Shown: positions 1 through 5,613 of the stretch, one piece after another
Layout of the letters: every line of letters starts with the position of its first letter
How positions within the stretch are numbered: the first letter of the stretch is position 1
Translations under genes and position numbers: made by a program
The notes under the pieces: generated by a model
Seen by the model: only the letters and a program-made list of their open reading frames with translations
What the model was told of the DNA's origin: nothing
Databases searched by the model: none
Assembly (NCBI GenBank): GCA_002409405.1
Contig: DHNG01000039.1
Span: 88,843-98,679, forward strand
Direction of reading: 5' to 3'
Length of the DNA: 9,837 nucleotides
Source: Flavobacteriales bacterium UBA5422
GTDB taxonomy: Bacteria > Bacteroidota > Bacteroidia > Flavobacteriales_D > Crocinitomicaceae

Positions 1-50
1 ATGAGGGTGCCGTCGCGGTCAATAAAGAGTACTTTTTTCATAGGAGTCAT
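1..50 (-). CDS. hisB: HisB, N-terminal fragment (histidinol-phosphatase / imidazoleglycerol-phosphate dehydratase), cut by window edge
   Basis: Only the first 16 codons are in the window. From the inner ATG the protein reads MKKVLFIDRDGTL, which is the opening strand and DxDGT nucleophile motif of HAD-type histidinol-phosphatases. In this family the first Asp is the phospho-acceptor. HisB in Bacteroidota is usually bifunctional, with the phosphatase domain first and the dehydratase domain second; only the first is seen here. Two in-frame starts exist. The outer ATG (48-50) forms an ATGA overlap with the hisC stop and suggests translational coupling; the inner ATG (39-41) gives the more usual N-terminus. 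Neither has a Shine-Dalgarno site. Its position directly after hisC supports the assignment. Confidence 0.85.
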   Translation of the reverse strand, partial: MTPMKKVLFIDRDGTL

Positions 51-1099
51 TTTTGTTGTGTTGGTGTAATTGTATCAGAAAGGGAAGCGTACCTGTTTAA
101 TTGGTCAATCAACAGGTTGTTTTCTTCTGGTGTTCCGATGGTAATGCGAATGGTGTTGGCAATAATTGAACTTCGATTCCGGGTAATGATTCCCTGTTCT
201 ACCAGTTGATTGTAGATTCTAGTAGCATCCGGAAGTTGAATCAATATAAAATTGGCATCGGAAGGATAGATTTTTCGGATAAAACTCAGTTGTTGAAACG
301 CCTCGACCACCCGGTCCCGCTCATTTAGAATAAGTCGCAGGTTTGTTTCAAAAACAGCAATAGTATCCAATGCATCTATGGCAGCTTGTTGATTCAACTG
401 ACTGACATTGTACGGTGGTTTTACCTGGTTGAACAATGCAATGATTGCTTCTGATGCAAATGCCAGTCCGACGCGTGCGCCAGCCAATCCCCATGCTTTA
501 CTGAATGTTTGTGTAACAATCAGGTTCGGATAGTCATTGATATTCCGGATAAATGATTCCCGTTCGCTGAAATCAATGTAGGCTTCATCGACCACAATAA
601 TTCCATTGAAACCGGACAGAATCGTCTCGATATGATCCAGGCTGTTTCCTGTCGGGTTGTTGGGAGAGCACAGAAAAATTACTTTAACTGCTTCTGTTGC
701 GAGTGTTGCGGCTATTTTCGGAAAATCCAATTGAAAATCAGGTGTCAAAGGAACTTCCACTGTACGGATGTTGTTAATTGCTGCAGCTACTTCATACATT
801 CCGTAGGTAGGGGGGCAGATCAAAACAGCATCTTCACCGGGTTCACAAAAAATACGGAACACCAGGTCAATCACTTCATCGCTACCATTTCCTATAAAAA
901 TAGAAGCAGGAGAGACGTTTTTGAGAAGAGAAACTTTCTCTTTTAGTACAGATTGATACGGATCCGGATACCGGTTGAGTGTCCCGAACGGATTTTCGTT
1001 GGCATCCAGAAATACGGCTTTATTTCCTTTGAATTCATCACGTGCACTGCTGTACGGAGTGAGATTCAGTATGTTTTTTCGTACAAGTTGTCGGATCAT
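47..1099 (-). CDS. hisC: Histidinol-phosphate aminotransferase
   Basis: PLP-dependent fold type I aminotransferase, 350 residues, the normal HisC length. It converts imidazole-acetol phosphate and glutamate to histidinol phosphate and 2-oxoglutarate in the cytoplasm. The N-terminus carries the HisC signature LVRKNI...LTPYSSARDE (5-22) and LDANENP (31-37). Other visible elements are the SPNNPTG loop (145-151), DEAYIDF with the PLP-contacting Asp (171-177), and TFSKAWGLAGARVG (198-211), whose Lys201 is the Schiff-base lysine. A C-terminal IRITIGTPEEN (317-327) holds the substrate-carboxylate Arg. The start ATG overlaps the hisD stop by 4 bases (ATGA), so the two are probably translationally coupled. 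It is transcribed from the attenuated his promoter upstream of hisG. No defect is seen. Confidence 0.97.
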   Translation of the reverse strand: MIRQLVRKNILNLTPYSSARDEFKGNKAVFLDANENPFGTLNRYPDPYQSVLKEKVSLLKNVSPASIFIGNGSDEVIDLVFRIFCEPGEDAVLICPPTYGMYEVAAAINNIRTVEVPLTPDFQLDFPKIAATLATEAVKVIFLCSPNNPTGNSLDHIETILSGFNGIIVVDEAYIDFSERESFIRNINDYPNLIVTQTFSKAWGLAGARVGLAFASEAIIALFNQVKPPYNVSQLNQQAAIDALDTIAVFETNLRLILNERDRVVEAFQQLSFIRKIYPSDANFILIQLPDATRIYNQLVEQGIITRNRSSIIANTIRITIGTPEENNLLIDQLNRYASLSDTITPTQQK

Positions 1100-2394
1100 A
1101 ATTGAATGGATTGAGAAATATATTTTAAGCGGATGGATACAGCATTTTTATGTGCTTCCAGTTGTTCAGCCTCCGCCATCCGTTCGATTGCTTTGCCAAT
1201 GGTTTGAATTCCTTCTTCATTGACTTCCTGAAAGGTGATTTTCTTGATGAAACTATCCAGAGAAATGCCACTGTACGAACGTGCATAGCCGTTTGTGGGC
1301 AAAGTGTGATTCGTTCCGCTGGCATAATCGCCTGCACTTTCACAACTGTAATTTCCCAGGAAAACAGAGCCTGCATGTTCGATCTTCGCAATCAGCGTTC
1401 GTGGAGCGTTTACAGCAAGAATTAAGTGCTCCGGAGCATAGCGATTACTAAATTGAATACATTCCTCAATTGATTTCAGAACAATAGCACGGCTATTTTC
1501 CAATGCTTTCAGAATGGTTTTCTTTCTGGGAAGACTATCTATTTGCATTCCAATTTCAACCAGTACCTGTTCGATAACCGCTTCCGAATTCGAAAGGAGG
1601 ATCACCTGGCTATCTGTTCCGTGCTCGGCCTGAGAAAGCAGGTCTGCTGCAACAAATGCGGGAATGGCTGCTTGATCCGCAATGACCAACACTTCACTTG
1701 GACCTGCCGGCATGTCAATTGCAACGCCATAATTTTGAGCAAACTGCTTTGCCGCCATTACATATTGATTTCCGGGACCAAACAGTTTGTCAACTTTTGG
1801 GATGGTTTCGGTTCCAAGTGTCAATGCTGCAATGGCTTGTATTCCCCCAACTTTAAAAATAGCCGTTGCTCCAATTAGTTGAGCGGCAAACAAAATTGCG
1901 GGGTTCACCGTACCATCTTCAGCGGGAGGAGTGCAAATGATGATTTCTTTACATCCGGCCAATTTTGCAGGAATTCCAAGCATCAAAACAGTGGAAAACA
2001 GGGGAGCAGTACCTCCGGGAATATAGAACCCCACTTTTTCAATCGGGCGACTCTCTCTCCAGCACACAACACCTTTTGCTGTGGTAATTTCTTTGACTTT
2101 TTCCCGTTGTGTTTTGTGAAAGTTCAGAATATTGTTGTACGCTACTGTGATCGCCTCTTTTAACGGGTCGGAAACAAGACGTTCTGCCTGTTGTATTTCA
2201 TTGGTTGATACACGATTGTCGGGTAGATAGATGCGATCGTATTTGATTGTAAACTCAGCAACGACATCGTCTCCTCTTTCCCGGATAGTTTGGAAAATGG
2301 GTTGAACGATCGGGAAGAGGTCACTCAGATTCATGACCGGCCGTCGGGTCAATTCTTCCCATTGATTTGGTGTTGGATATCGGTTTGTTTTCAT
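1096..2394 (-). CDS. hisD: Histidinol dehydrogenase
   Basis: Zn-dependent, NAD-dependent enzyme that oxidises histidinol to histidine in two steps, the last reactions of the pathway. It has 432 residues, typical for HisD. The family residues are all present: GFYIPGGTAPL (122-132), FGPGNQYV (205-212), DMPAGPSEVL (227-236), SQAEHG with metal or substrate ligands Gln255 and His258, PEHL with catalytic Glu322-His323, GDYASGTNHTLPT (355-367) with Asp356, and EAHKNAV with His415 near the C-terminus. These correspond to the zinc and catalytic sites known from E. coli HisD. The start lies only 2 bases after the hisG stop and the end overlaps hisC by 4 bases, so it is the second structural gene of the operon. 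Confidence 0.98.
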   Translation of the reverse strand: MKTNRYPTPNQWEELTRRPVMNLSDLFPIVQPIFQTIRERGDDVVAEFTIKYDRIYLPDNRVSTNEIQQAERLVSDPLKEAITVAYNNILNFHKTQREKVKEITTAKGVVCWRESRPIEKVGFYIPGGTAPLFSTVLMLGIPAKLAGCKEIIICTPPAEDGTVNPAILFAAQLIGATAIFKVGGIQAIAALTLGTETIPKVDKLFGPGNQYVMAAKQFAQNYGVAIDMPAGPSEVLVIADQAAIPAFVAADLLSQAEHGTDSQVILLSNSEAVIEQVLVEIGMQIDSLPRKKTILKALENSRAIVLKSIEECIQFSNRYAPEHLILAVNAPRTLIAKIEHAGSVFLGNYSCESAGDYASGTNHTLPTNGYARSYSGISLDSFIKKITFQEVNEEGIQTIGKAIERMAEAEQLEAHKNAVSIRLKYISQSIQL

Positions 2395-2396
2395 TG

Positions 2397-3254
2397 TTAA
2401 ATAACCATTTTTTCGATTGGTAACACTAAAATTCCCTGAGCTCCTAATTGTTTGAGTTCATCGATGACGTCCCAGAATTCATCTTCCCGCACAACAGAAT
2501 GTAAACTGCTCCAACCCTCTTCAGCCAATGGAAGAATCGTCGGTGATTTCATTCCCGGAAGTAATCCGGATATTGCTGAAACGGATGCATTGGGGGCATT
2601 GAGCAGGATGTATTTATTTTCAGAACCTTTCCGAACGGCATTGATCCGGAAGAGAATGCGTTCCAGAATGTGTTGTTGTTCCAATGGGAGGGAGGGAGAT
2701 GCGATTAAAACCGCCTGACTTTTTGTGACAACCTCCACTTCTTTCAACCCGTTCATTAAGAGTGTACTTCCGGTACTGACAATATCGAAAATGGCATCTG
2801 CCAATCCGATCCCGGTCGCAATTTCTACACTGCCACTCAATTGTTCGATAGCAACGGTTATTTTTTGTTTGGAAAAGAATTCCCGCAGAATTTCGGGATA
2901 CGACGTTGCGATGCGTTTGTTTTCAAAATAACGAATACCTGTATATGTCTCGTCCTTCGGAATGGCCAGTGATAATTTACATCCTGCAAAGCCTAGTTGC
3001 TGAACAATGCGAATGTTTTTTCGTTGCTCCCACACTTCATTTTCCCCGATGATTCCCACATCTGCAACACCTTGTTCTACGTATTGCGGAATATCATCGT
3101 CCCGGAGAAATAGAAATTTTATCGGGAAATTGGATGCTTCTGCTTTTAATTTTCGCGTTCCATTGGACGTCCGGATGCCACATTCTTCAAATAATTGTAA
3201 GGATTTTTCACTTAAACGTCCGCTTTTTTGTACGGCAATTTTTAATTTACTCAT
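2397..3254 (-). CDS. hisG: ATP phosphoribosyltransferase, long (HisG_L) form
   Basis: Catalyses the first committed step of histidine synthesis, ATP + PRPP to phosphoribosyl-ATP. The 285 residues match the long, self-sufficient form, which has a C-terminal histidine-sensing ACT-like domain and does not need HisZ. Visible parts are KIAVQKSGRLSEKS (4-17), the GVADVGIIGENEVWE segment (62-76), the PRPP-binding loop DIVSTGSTL (157-165), and a regulatory domain from about 205 to the end with GMKSPT (234-239) and the closing GAQGILVLPIEKMV (271-284). Long-form enzymes are feedback-inhibited by histidine, so this gene is likely controlled twice: at the enzyme and by the leader attenuator. The start codon has no Shine-Dalgarno site; its first codons are complementary to a leader segment (see separate entry). 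Confidence 0.97.
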   Translation of the reverse strand: MSKLKIAVQKSGRLSEKSLQLFEECGIRTSNGTRKLKAEASNFPIKFLFLRDDDIPQYVEQGVADVGIIGENEVWEQRKNIRIVQQLGFAGCKLSLAIPKDETYTGIRYFENKRIATSYPEILREFFSKQKITVAIEQLSGSVEIATGIGLADAIFDIVSTGSTLLMNGLKEVEVVTKSQAVLIASPSLPLEQQHILERILFRINAVRKGSENKYILLNAPNASVSAISGLLPGMKSPTILPLAEEGWSSLHSVVREDEFWDVIDELKQLGAQGILVLPIEKMVI

Positions 3255-3287
3255 GTGATTGCTTGAAATTTTATGCCTGAGTAAATC
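3245..3287 (-). promoter_or_regulatory. Possible start-codon hairpin of hisG
   Basis: In the transcript, the 9 bases ATTTACTCA (3286 down to 3278) are a perfect complement of TGAGTAAAT (3253 down to 3245), which contains the U and G of the hisG AUG and the next two codons. The loop would be 24 bases. The same upstream segment, extended to GATTTACTCAGGC (3287-3275), can instead pair over 13 bases (one G-U) with the 5' arm and loop of the attenuator terminator (3336-3324). The complementarity is seen directly; a role in hisG translation is inference. The partners are AT-rich, so chance or a decayed duplicate of the attenuator remains possible. Confidence 0.4.
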
Positions 3288-3310
3288 GAAAAACCGGAAT
3301 TATGGGAAAA

Positions 3311-3340
3311 GAAAAAACCGCCTGATTTACTCAGACGGTT
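3311..3340 (-). terminator. Intrinsic terminator of the his attenuator
   Basis: The transcript reads AACCGTCTGA (3340-3331), a GTAAA loop, TCAGGCGGTT (3325-3316), then TTTTC TTTTC. This is a 10-bp stem with a single G-U pair and a U tract, a standard intrinsic terminator. It lies after the leader peptide and 57 bases before hisG, so it can only act as an attenuator or as a stop for the short leader RNA. Its 5' arm has two other possible partners, one upstream (3389-3381) and one downstream (3287-3275). Confidence 0.9.
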
Positions 3341-3389
3341 TGTACTATTTTAATGAATCTACAACAGATCACTATCAGCTCGCCTGAGT
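3329..3389 (-). promoter_or_regulatory. Antiterminator of the his attenuator
   Basis: ACTCAGGCG (3389-3381), which forms the leader codons Thr-Gln-Ala, can pair over 9 bases (one G-U) with CGTCTGAGT (3337-3329), the 5' arm of the terminator. The two helices exclude each other. A ribosome stalled on the first His codons (3413 onward) leaves the Thr-Gln-Ala codons free and permits this antiterminator, so hisG is transcribed. A ribosome that reaches the stop codons covers them, and the terminator forms. The pairing is seen in the sequence; the mechanism is inferred from known his attenuators. Confidence 0.8.
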
Positions 3390-3406
3390 GCAAGAATGAT
3401 GGTGAT
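3368..3406 (-). promoter_or_regulatory. Hairpin between His codons and tandem stop codons of the leader
   Basis: ATCACCATCA in the His-codon run (3406-3397) can pair with TGATAGTGAT (3377-3368), which is the triple stop region, with 9 of 10 bases matching. The antiterminator segment 3389-3381 lies in the loop. It may act as the pause hairpin or segment 1:2 helix of classical attenuators. The role is inferred; the complementarity is direct. Confidence 0.45.
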
Positions 3407-3431
3407 GATGATGTAAAGACATGAATTTCAT
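3375..3431 (-). CDS. hisL: his operon leader peptide (attenuator peptide)
   Basis: An 18-codon reading frame, MKFMSLHHHHHHSCTQAS, with six consecutive histidine codons (3413-3396; CAT five times and CAC once). A second in-frame ATG (3422-3420) would give a 15-residue version. It is followed by three in-frame stop codons in a row, TGA TAG TGA (3377-3369). It starts about 10 bases after the predicted transcription start and ends 35 bases before an intrinsic terminator. In this type of system the peptide has no function of its own; translation speed through the His codons reports charged tRNA-His and decides between terminator and antiterminator. No Shine-Dalgarno site is visible, as is common in this phylum. 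The position upstream of hisG makes the assignment secure although the peptide is short. Confidence 0.93.
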   Translation of the reverse strand: MKFMSLHHHHHHSCTQAS

Positions 3432-3447
3432 TGTTTTTTCTTTGGAA

Positions 3448-3480
3448 CAAAGATAATAAAAAATGCATCCGATGTACCAA
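3448..3480 (-). promoter_or_regulatory. Promoter of the his operon
   Basis: On the minus strand TATCTTTG (3455-3448) matches the Bacteroidota -7 box TAnnTTTG exactly. A TTGG (3480-3477) lies upstream with 22 bases between TTG and the box, within the range described for this phylum. Transcription would begin near 3442, leaving about 10 untranslated bases before the leader peptide. Confidence 0.6.
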
Positions 3481-3482
3481 TC

Positions 3483-3549
3483 ATTGATTTTTTATTTATA
3501 CTCGTATAAAATAAAACGTATGGATTCACTGATCGATATTACATTGAGA
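3483..3549 (+). repeat. Upstream copy of a 67-base imperfect direct repeat (DUF421 gene 5' end)
   Basis: Aligned without gaps to 4435-4501, 56 of 67 bases agree: 32 of 37 upstream of the ATG and 24 of 30 in the first ten codons. Both copies have the ATG exactly 37 bases after an ATTGATTTTTT run. Both also have TTG, 18 bases, then TA(T/A)AAAAT, which could be their promoter although it does not match TAnnTTTG. The encoded starts are MDSLIDITLR here and MDPLLDVTLR in the intact gene, so the changes are conservative. This copy additionally contains TTATAC-TC-GTATAA (3496-3509), a perfect inverted repeat absent from the other copy. Confidence 0.85.
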
Positions 3550-3621
3550 GAGGATGAGAAATCTAAACGGCCAAGCAACGGAGGTTTCAATTTTCGAATT
3601 CAACTATTTTTTGCTGTATGA
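3520..3621 (+). pseudogene. Truncated DUF421-type N-terminus fused to an unrelated tail (33 codons)
   Basis: The reading frame begins MDSLIDITLR, matching the first ten residues of the intact DUF421 protein encoded at 4472 (MDPLLDVTLR). From codon 11 it departs into EDEKSKRPSNGGFNF and ends RIQLFFAV-stop. None of the membrane helices of the family follow. The TGA overlaps the ATG of the next gene (ATGA at 3618-3621), so if translated it would be coupled to the lipoprotein gene. It is most simply a paralogue that lost its body by deletion, or a gene end left by an insertion. It could still serve as an upstream reading frame for its neighbour. The tail has no recognisable relatives. Confidence 0.7.
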
Positions 3622-4388
3622 AGATAAAGATCTACTTATTATTTATCCTGTTTGTCGTTTCTTGTTCCGGCAAAAAAAACAATCCGATTTCGCACCAAAC
3701 TTCCTCTGCGAATGAGAAACACGAAACAGATAGTTCTATAATTGAAGCGGAAGAGGTAACAGAACGAAACCTTCAAAACGAATTTCCGGATTACTCTACC
3801 ATATTGGTTACCAAAGGTAAATTTGATTCGGATCAGTTAACAGACTATTTTTACATATTACACCCGGATACTGAATCAAAAGAAAATAGACTGGCAAGCA
3901 GATGCGTGCTTATTTTAGGAAACAAAAAAAAGAAAGAACAGAGGGTCATTTTATTTGATGATTTGCTCCCCATCGCAACAATGTCAGGAAAAATAGACGA
4001 GCCATTTGAAACGGTTCGTTTGAGTAGCGATACGCTTTTTGCTTGTTTTGTAAGTAGCGCATACGGACACGATGAATTCTATAAAGAATGTTATACCTTT
4101 AAATTCAATACAGAAGACTCTTTTTTCTCTTTGATTCATTACGAATATGAATTTTGTATGTTACCTGATTGCGAAGAAACGGCATTCATAGCAATAAATG
4201 AGGACGAATTAGTGAATAGTCAATTGCCATTTAGTTTTAAAAACTGGGTAATGTCTGGGGGCTGTTTCTCAACCGATAATTGCTCCATTTCTGAAAAAAA
4301 TCGTAGTAATTGGAAACGCTTTTCCACAACATTGAAGCAAATGGGAGTAGAGTACCAATCGAAAAAGATTGAAGATGAACTATTTTAA
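3618..4388 (+). CDS. Putative lipoprotein with one FG-GAP-like segment, function unknown
   Basis: 256 residues. MKIKIYLLFILFVVSC is a short signal peptide ending in a lipobox (VVSC, Cys16), followed by a Ser/Asn/Lys-rich linker to about 50, so the protein is probably anchored on a membrane. KGKFDSDQLTDYFYIL (66-81) resembles the G-DLNGDG-x-D-x-x-VL calcium-loop segment of FG-GAP/VCBS-like lipoproteins; the rest is mixed beta with six further cysteines spread over 96-222. I do not recognise a specific family. The start is set by the ATG preceding the signal peptide, overlapping the stop of the truncated 3520 frame. It lies between two copies of the DUF421 5' region and its coding sequence looks richer in A and T than the his genes, which may mean later arrival. 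Two runs of eight A (3672-3679, 3924-3931) are slippage-prone. Confidence 0.75.
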   Translation: MKIKIYLLFILFVVSCSGKKNNPISHQTSSANEKHETDSSIIEAEEVTERNLQNEFPDYSTILVTKGKFDSDQLTDYFYILHPDTESKENRLASRCVLILGNKKKKEQRVILFDDLLPIATMSGKIDEPFETVRLSSDTLFACFVSSAYGHDEFYKECYTFKFNTEDSFFSLIHYEYEFCMLPDCEETAFIAINEDELVNSQLPFSFKNWVMSGGCFSTDNCSISEKNRSNWKRFSTTLKQMGVEYQSKKIEDELF

Positions 4389-4434
4389 AGGAATGGGTTT
4401 TATTGCTTTTTACTTGTAATAAATTGTGCCGATT

Positions 4435-4501
4435 ATTGATTTTTTCTTTATTATCGTAAAAAATAATACGTATGGATCCGTTGCTAGATGTTACATTGAG
4501 A
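4435..4501 (+). repeat. Downstream copy of the 67-base direct repeat, 5' end of the intact DUF421 gene
   Basis: Partner of the copy at 3483-3549 (56 of 67 bases identical, no gaps). It contains the putative promoter and first ten codons of the intact gene. The two copies bracket the lipoprotein gene at a start-to-start distance of 952 bases. Confidence 0.85.
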
Positions 4502-4984
4502 AGTCTTGCTGTTTATGCTTTCATGCTGCTGTGTCTGAGGTTGTTTGGAAAAAATCAGTTGTCGCAGTTGAATGCCGGTGATGTGATTTTATTATTGCTC
4601 ATTTCCAACGCCGTTCAGAATGCGATGGTTGGTGAAAATACAACTTTACAAGGAGGATTGACAGCAGCTTTAGCATTGTTTGTTGCTAATTTTGCGTTGA
4701 AACGACTGCTATTCAGAAATACACATATCAGAAACTGGATAGAGGACGAACCACATATATTAATAAAGGATGGGAAGCCAGATCTGCACATGCTTCATAA
4801 GGTGGAAATTACGCCGGAAGAAGTATTGGAAGTTGTCCGGGAGCATGGGGTAGAACGTATCGAAGAAGTAAAACTGGCAGTTTTGGAGGTGGATGGAAAT
4901 ATCAGTGTTATTTCATTGGATCACAACCAACAAACACATTATACACATCATAAAAAACGAATGAGGAGACGATTTAGGAATTGA
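4472..4984 (+). CDS. DUF421 / YetF-type small membrane protein
   Basis: 170 residues. There are three hydrophobic helices at about 8-25, 37-54 and 58-80, with the family-typical cluster RLFGKNQLSQLNAGDVILLLLISNAVQNAMVG spanning 23-54. A cytoplasmic YetF-like domain follows at about 90-150: a strand with HILIKDGKPD (95-104), a helix TPEEVLEVVREHG (114-126), and IEEVKLAVLEVDGNISVIS (130-148). The tail is rich in His, Lys and Arg (151-170). Members such as E. coli YcaP and Bacillus YetF are inner-membrane proteins whose biochemical role is not established; the short single-domain form occurs in Bacteroidota. The gene stands alone, with its own upstream region and a hairpin after the stop. Confidence 0.9.
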   Translation: MDPLLDVTLRSLAVYAFMLLCLRLFGKNQLSQLNAGDVILLLLISNAVQNAMVGENTTLQGGLTAALALFVANFALKRLLFRNTHIRNWIEDEPHILIKDGKPDLHMLHKVEITPEEVLEVVREHGVERIEEVKLAVLEVDGNISVISLDHNQQTHYTHHKKRMRRRFRN

Positions 4985-4999
4985 TTTTATTTACCTCTG

Positions 5000-5019
5000 A
5001 TACGCATAGAAATGCGTAT
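5000..5019. repeat. Perfect 8-bp inverted repeat after the DUF421 gene
   Basis: ATACGCAT (5000-5007), AGAA, ATGCGTAT (5012-5019). It lies 15 bases after the DUF421 stop. It could be a weak terminator, but no proper T run follows; it could equally be a protein-binding palindrome. No partner copy is seen elsewhere in the window. Confidence 0.5.
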
Positions 5020-5162
5020 AAATACCTGATTTTTATGTTAAACGGAAAATAGTACATTAAAAATGATCTTTCAGTCAAAAAAAATAGTTCATTTGTAAAA
5101 ATTGCTAACTTCTACGAGCGTAACCCAACTGCTTAACCATTTTTCACGCTGTATACTTTACC

Positions 5163-5480
5163 ATGCTGGAAATTATGAAGACTTTTGGAGACTACTTAAA
5201 TTACCTGGAATCTGATTTTGCTGAAAAAACAAACGCTTTCCTGATTGCTGATCCCGAAGAGGATCCCCGGTATTTCTATTTTTATGATCAACAACTTACT
5301 GATTTTGAGTGTAAAAAATCAGAGTGGAAGACGGCTAAAAAGCGGTATTATTGCTTTAAATTATTTGTTTATCAAAACAGTATCGAACTGGAGCAGGAAA
5401 TATCCATGAAACTAATTGAAGAATATGAAGAACGATATCCTCAGTTGGCCAATGTGATGAATATGCGTTTATGTGTTTGA
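5163..5480 (+). CDS. Small uncharacterised protein
   Basis: 105 residues, no signal peptide or membrane helix, so probably cytoplasmic. The middle is rich in aromatic residues (YFYFYD at 37-42, KKRYYCFKLFVY at 59-70) and a predicted helix EQEISMKLIEEYEERYPQ (77-94) is near the end, suggesting a small alpha/beta fold. I recognise no family. Two starts are possible: ATG 5163, without a ribosome site, or ATG 5175 (MKTFGDYLNYL), which has a weak GGAA six bases upstream and may be the true start. A poor promoter-like TTCATTTG (5088-5095) lies upstream. It converges with the minus-strand gene ending at 5614. Coding status rests on length and sensible composition only. Confidence 0.6.
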   Translation: MLEIMKTFGDYLNYLESDFAEKTNAFLIADPEEDPRYFYFYDQQLTDFECKKSEWKTAKKRYYCFKLFVYQNSIELEQEISMKLIEEYEERYPQLANVMNMRLCV

Positions 5481-5482
5481 TT

Positions 5483-5502
5483 TTTAGTTGAGTCTAACTA
5501 AA
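5483..5502 (+). terminator. Weak hairpin just after the 5163-5480 gene
   Basis: TTTAGTT (5483-5489), a six-base loop, AACTAAA (5496-5502), two bases after the stop. The stem is AT-rich and no T run follows. TTCTC-TTT-GAGAA (5523-5535) and TTGAAA-A-TTTCAA (5536-5548) follow directly. Together these small hairpins may end transcription between the converging genes, but none is a strong terminator. Confidence 0.3.
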
Positions 5503-5613
5503 CATAGAAGTGAGAAAATGCGTTCTCTTTGAGAATTGAAAATTTCAACCAATGTGATCAGGGTGGGTGGAAATAGGGGATTCTGAAAGGGAATGTTATG
5601 TTAAATAAGAAAA

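Noticed and set aside
632..946. Plus-strand reading frames opposite hisC, and similar frames opposite hisD and hisG
   Set aside because: They lie wholly inside intact his genes on the other strand and show low-complexity, cysteine-rich translations typical of antisense shadows.
3396..3413. Six-histidine run as a cloning tag artefact
   Set aside because: It sits in a leader frame with promoter, stop codons, antiterminator and terminator directly upstream of hisG, which is exactly where a natural His-codon run is expected.
3672..3931. Two runs of eight A in the 3618-4388 lipoprotein gene as phase-variation switches
   Set aside because: The frame is open, A runs are common in this AT-rich gene, and nothing else suggests phase variation.
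5041..5162. Promoter for the small gene at 5163
   Set aside because: TTCATTTG at 5088 differs from the consensus and no TTG lies at the right distance, so no separate feature is claimed.
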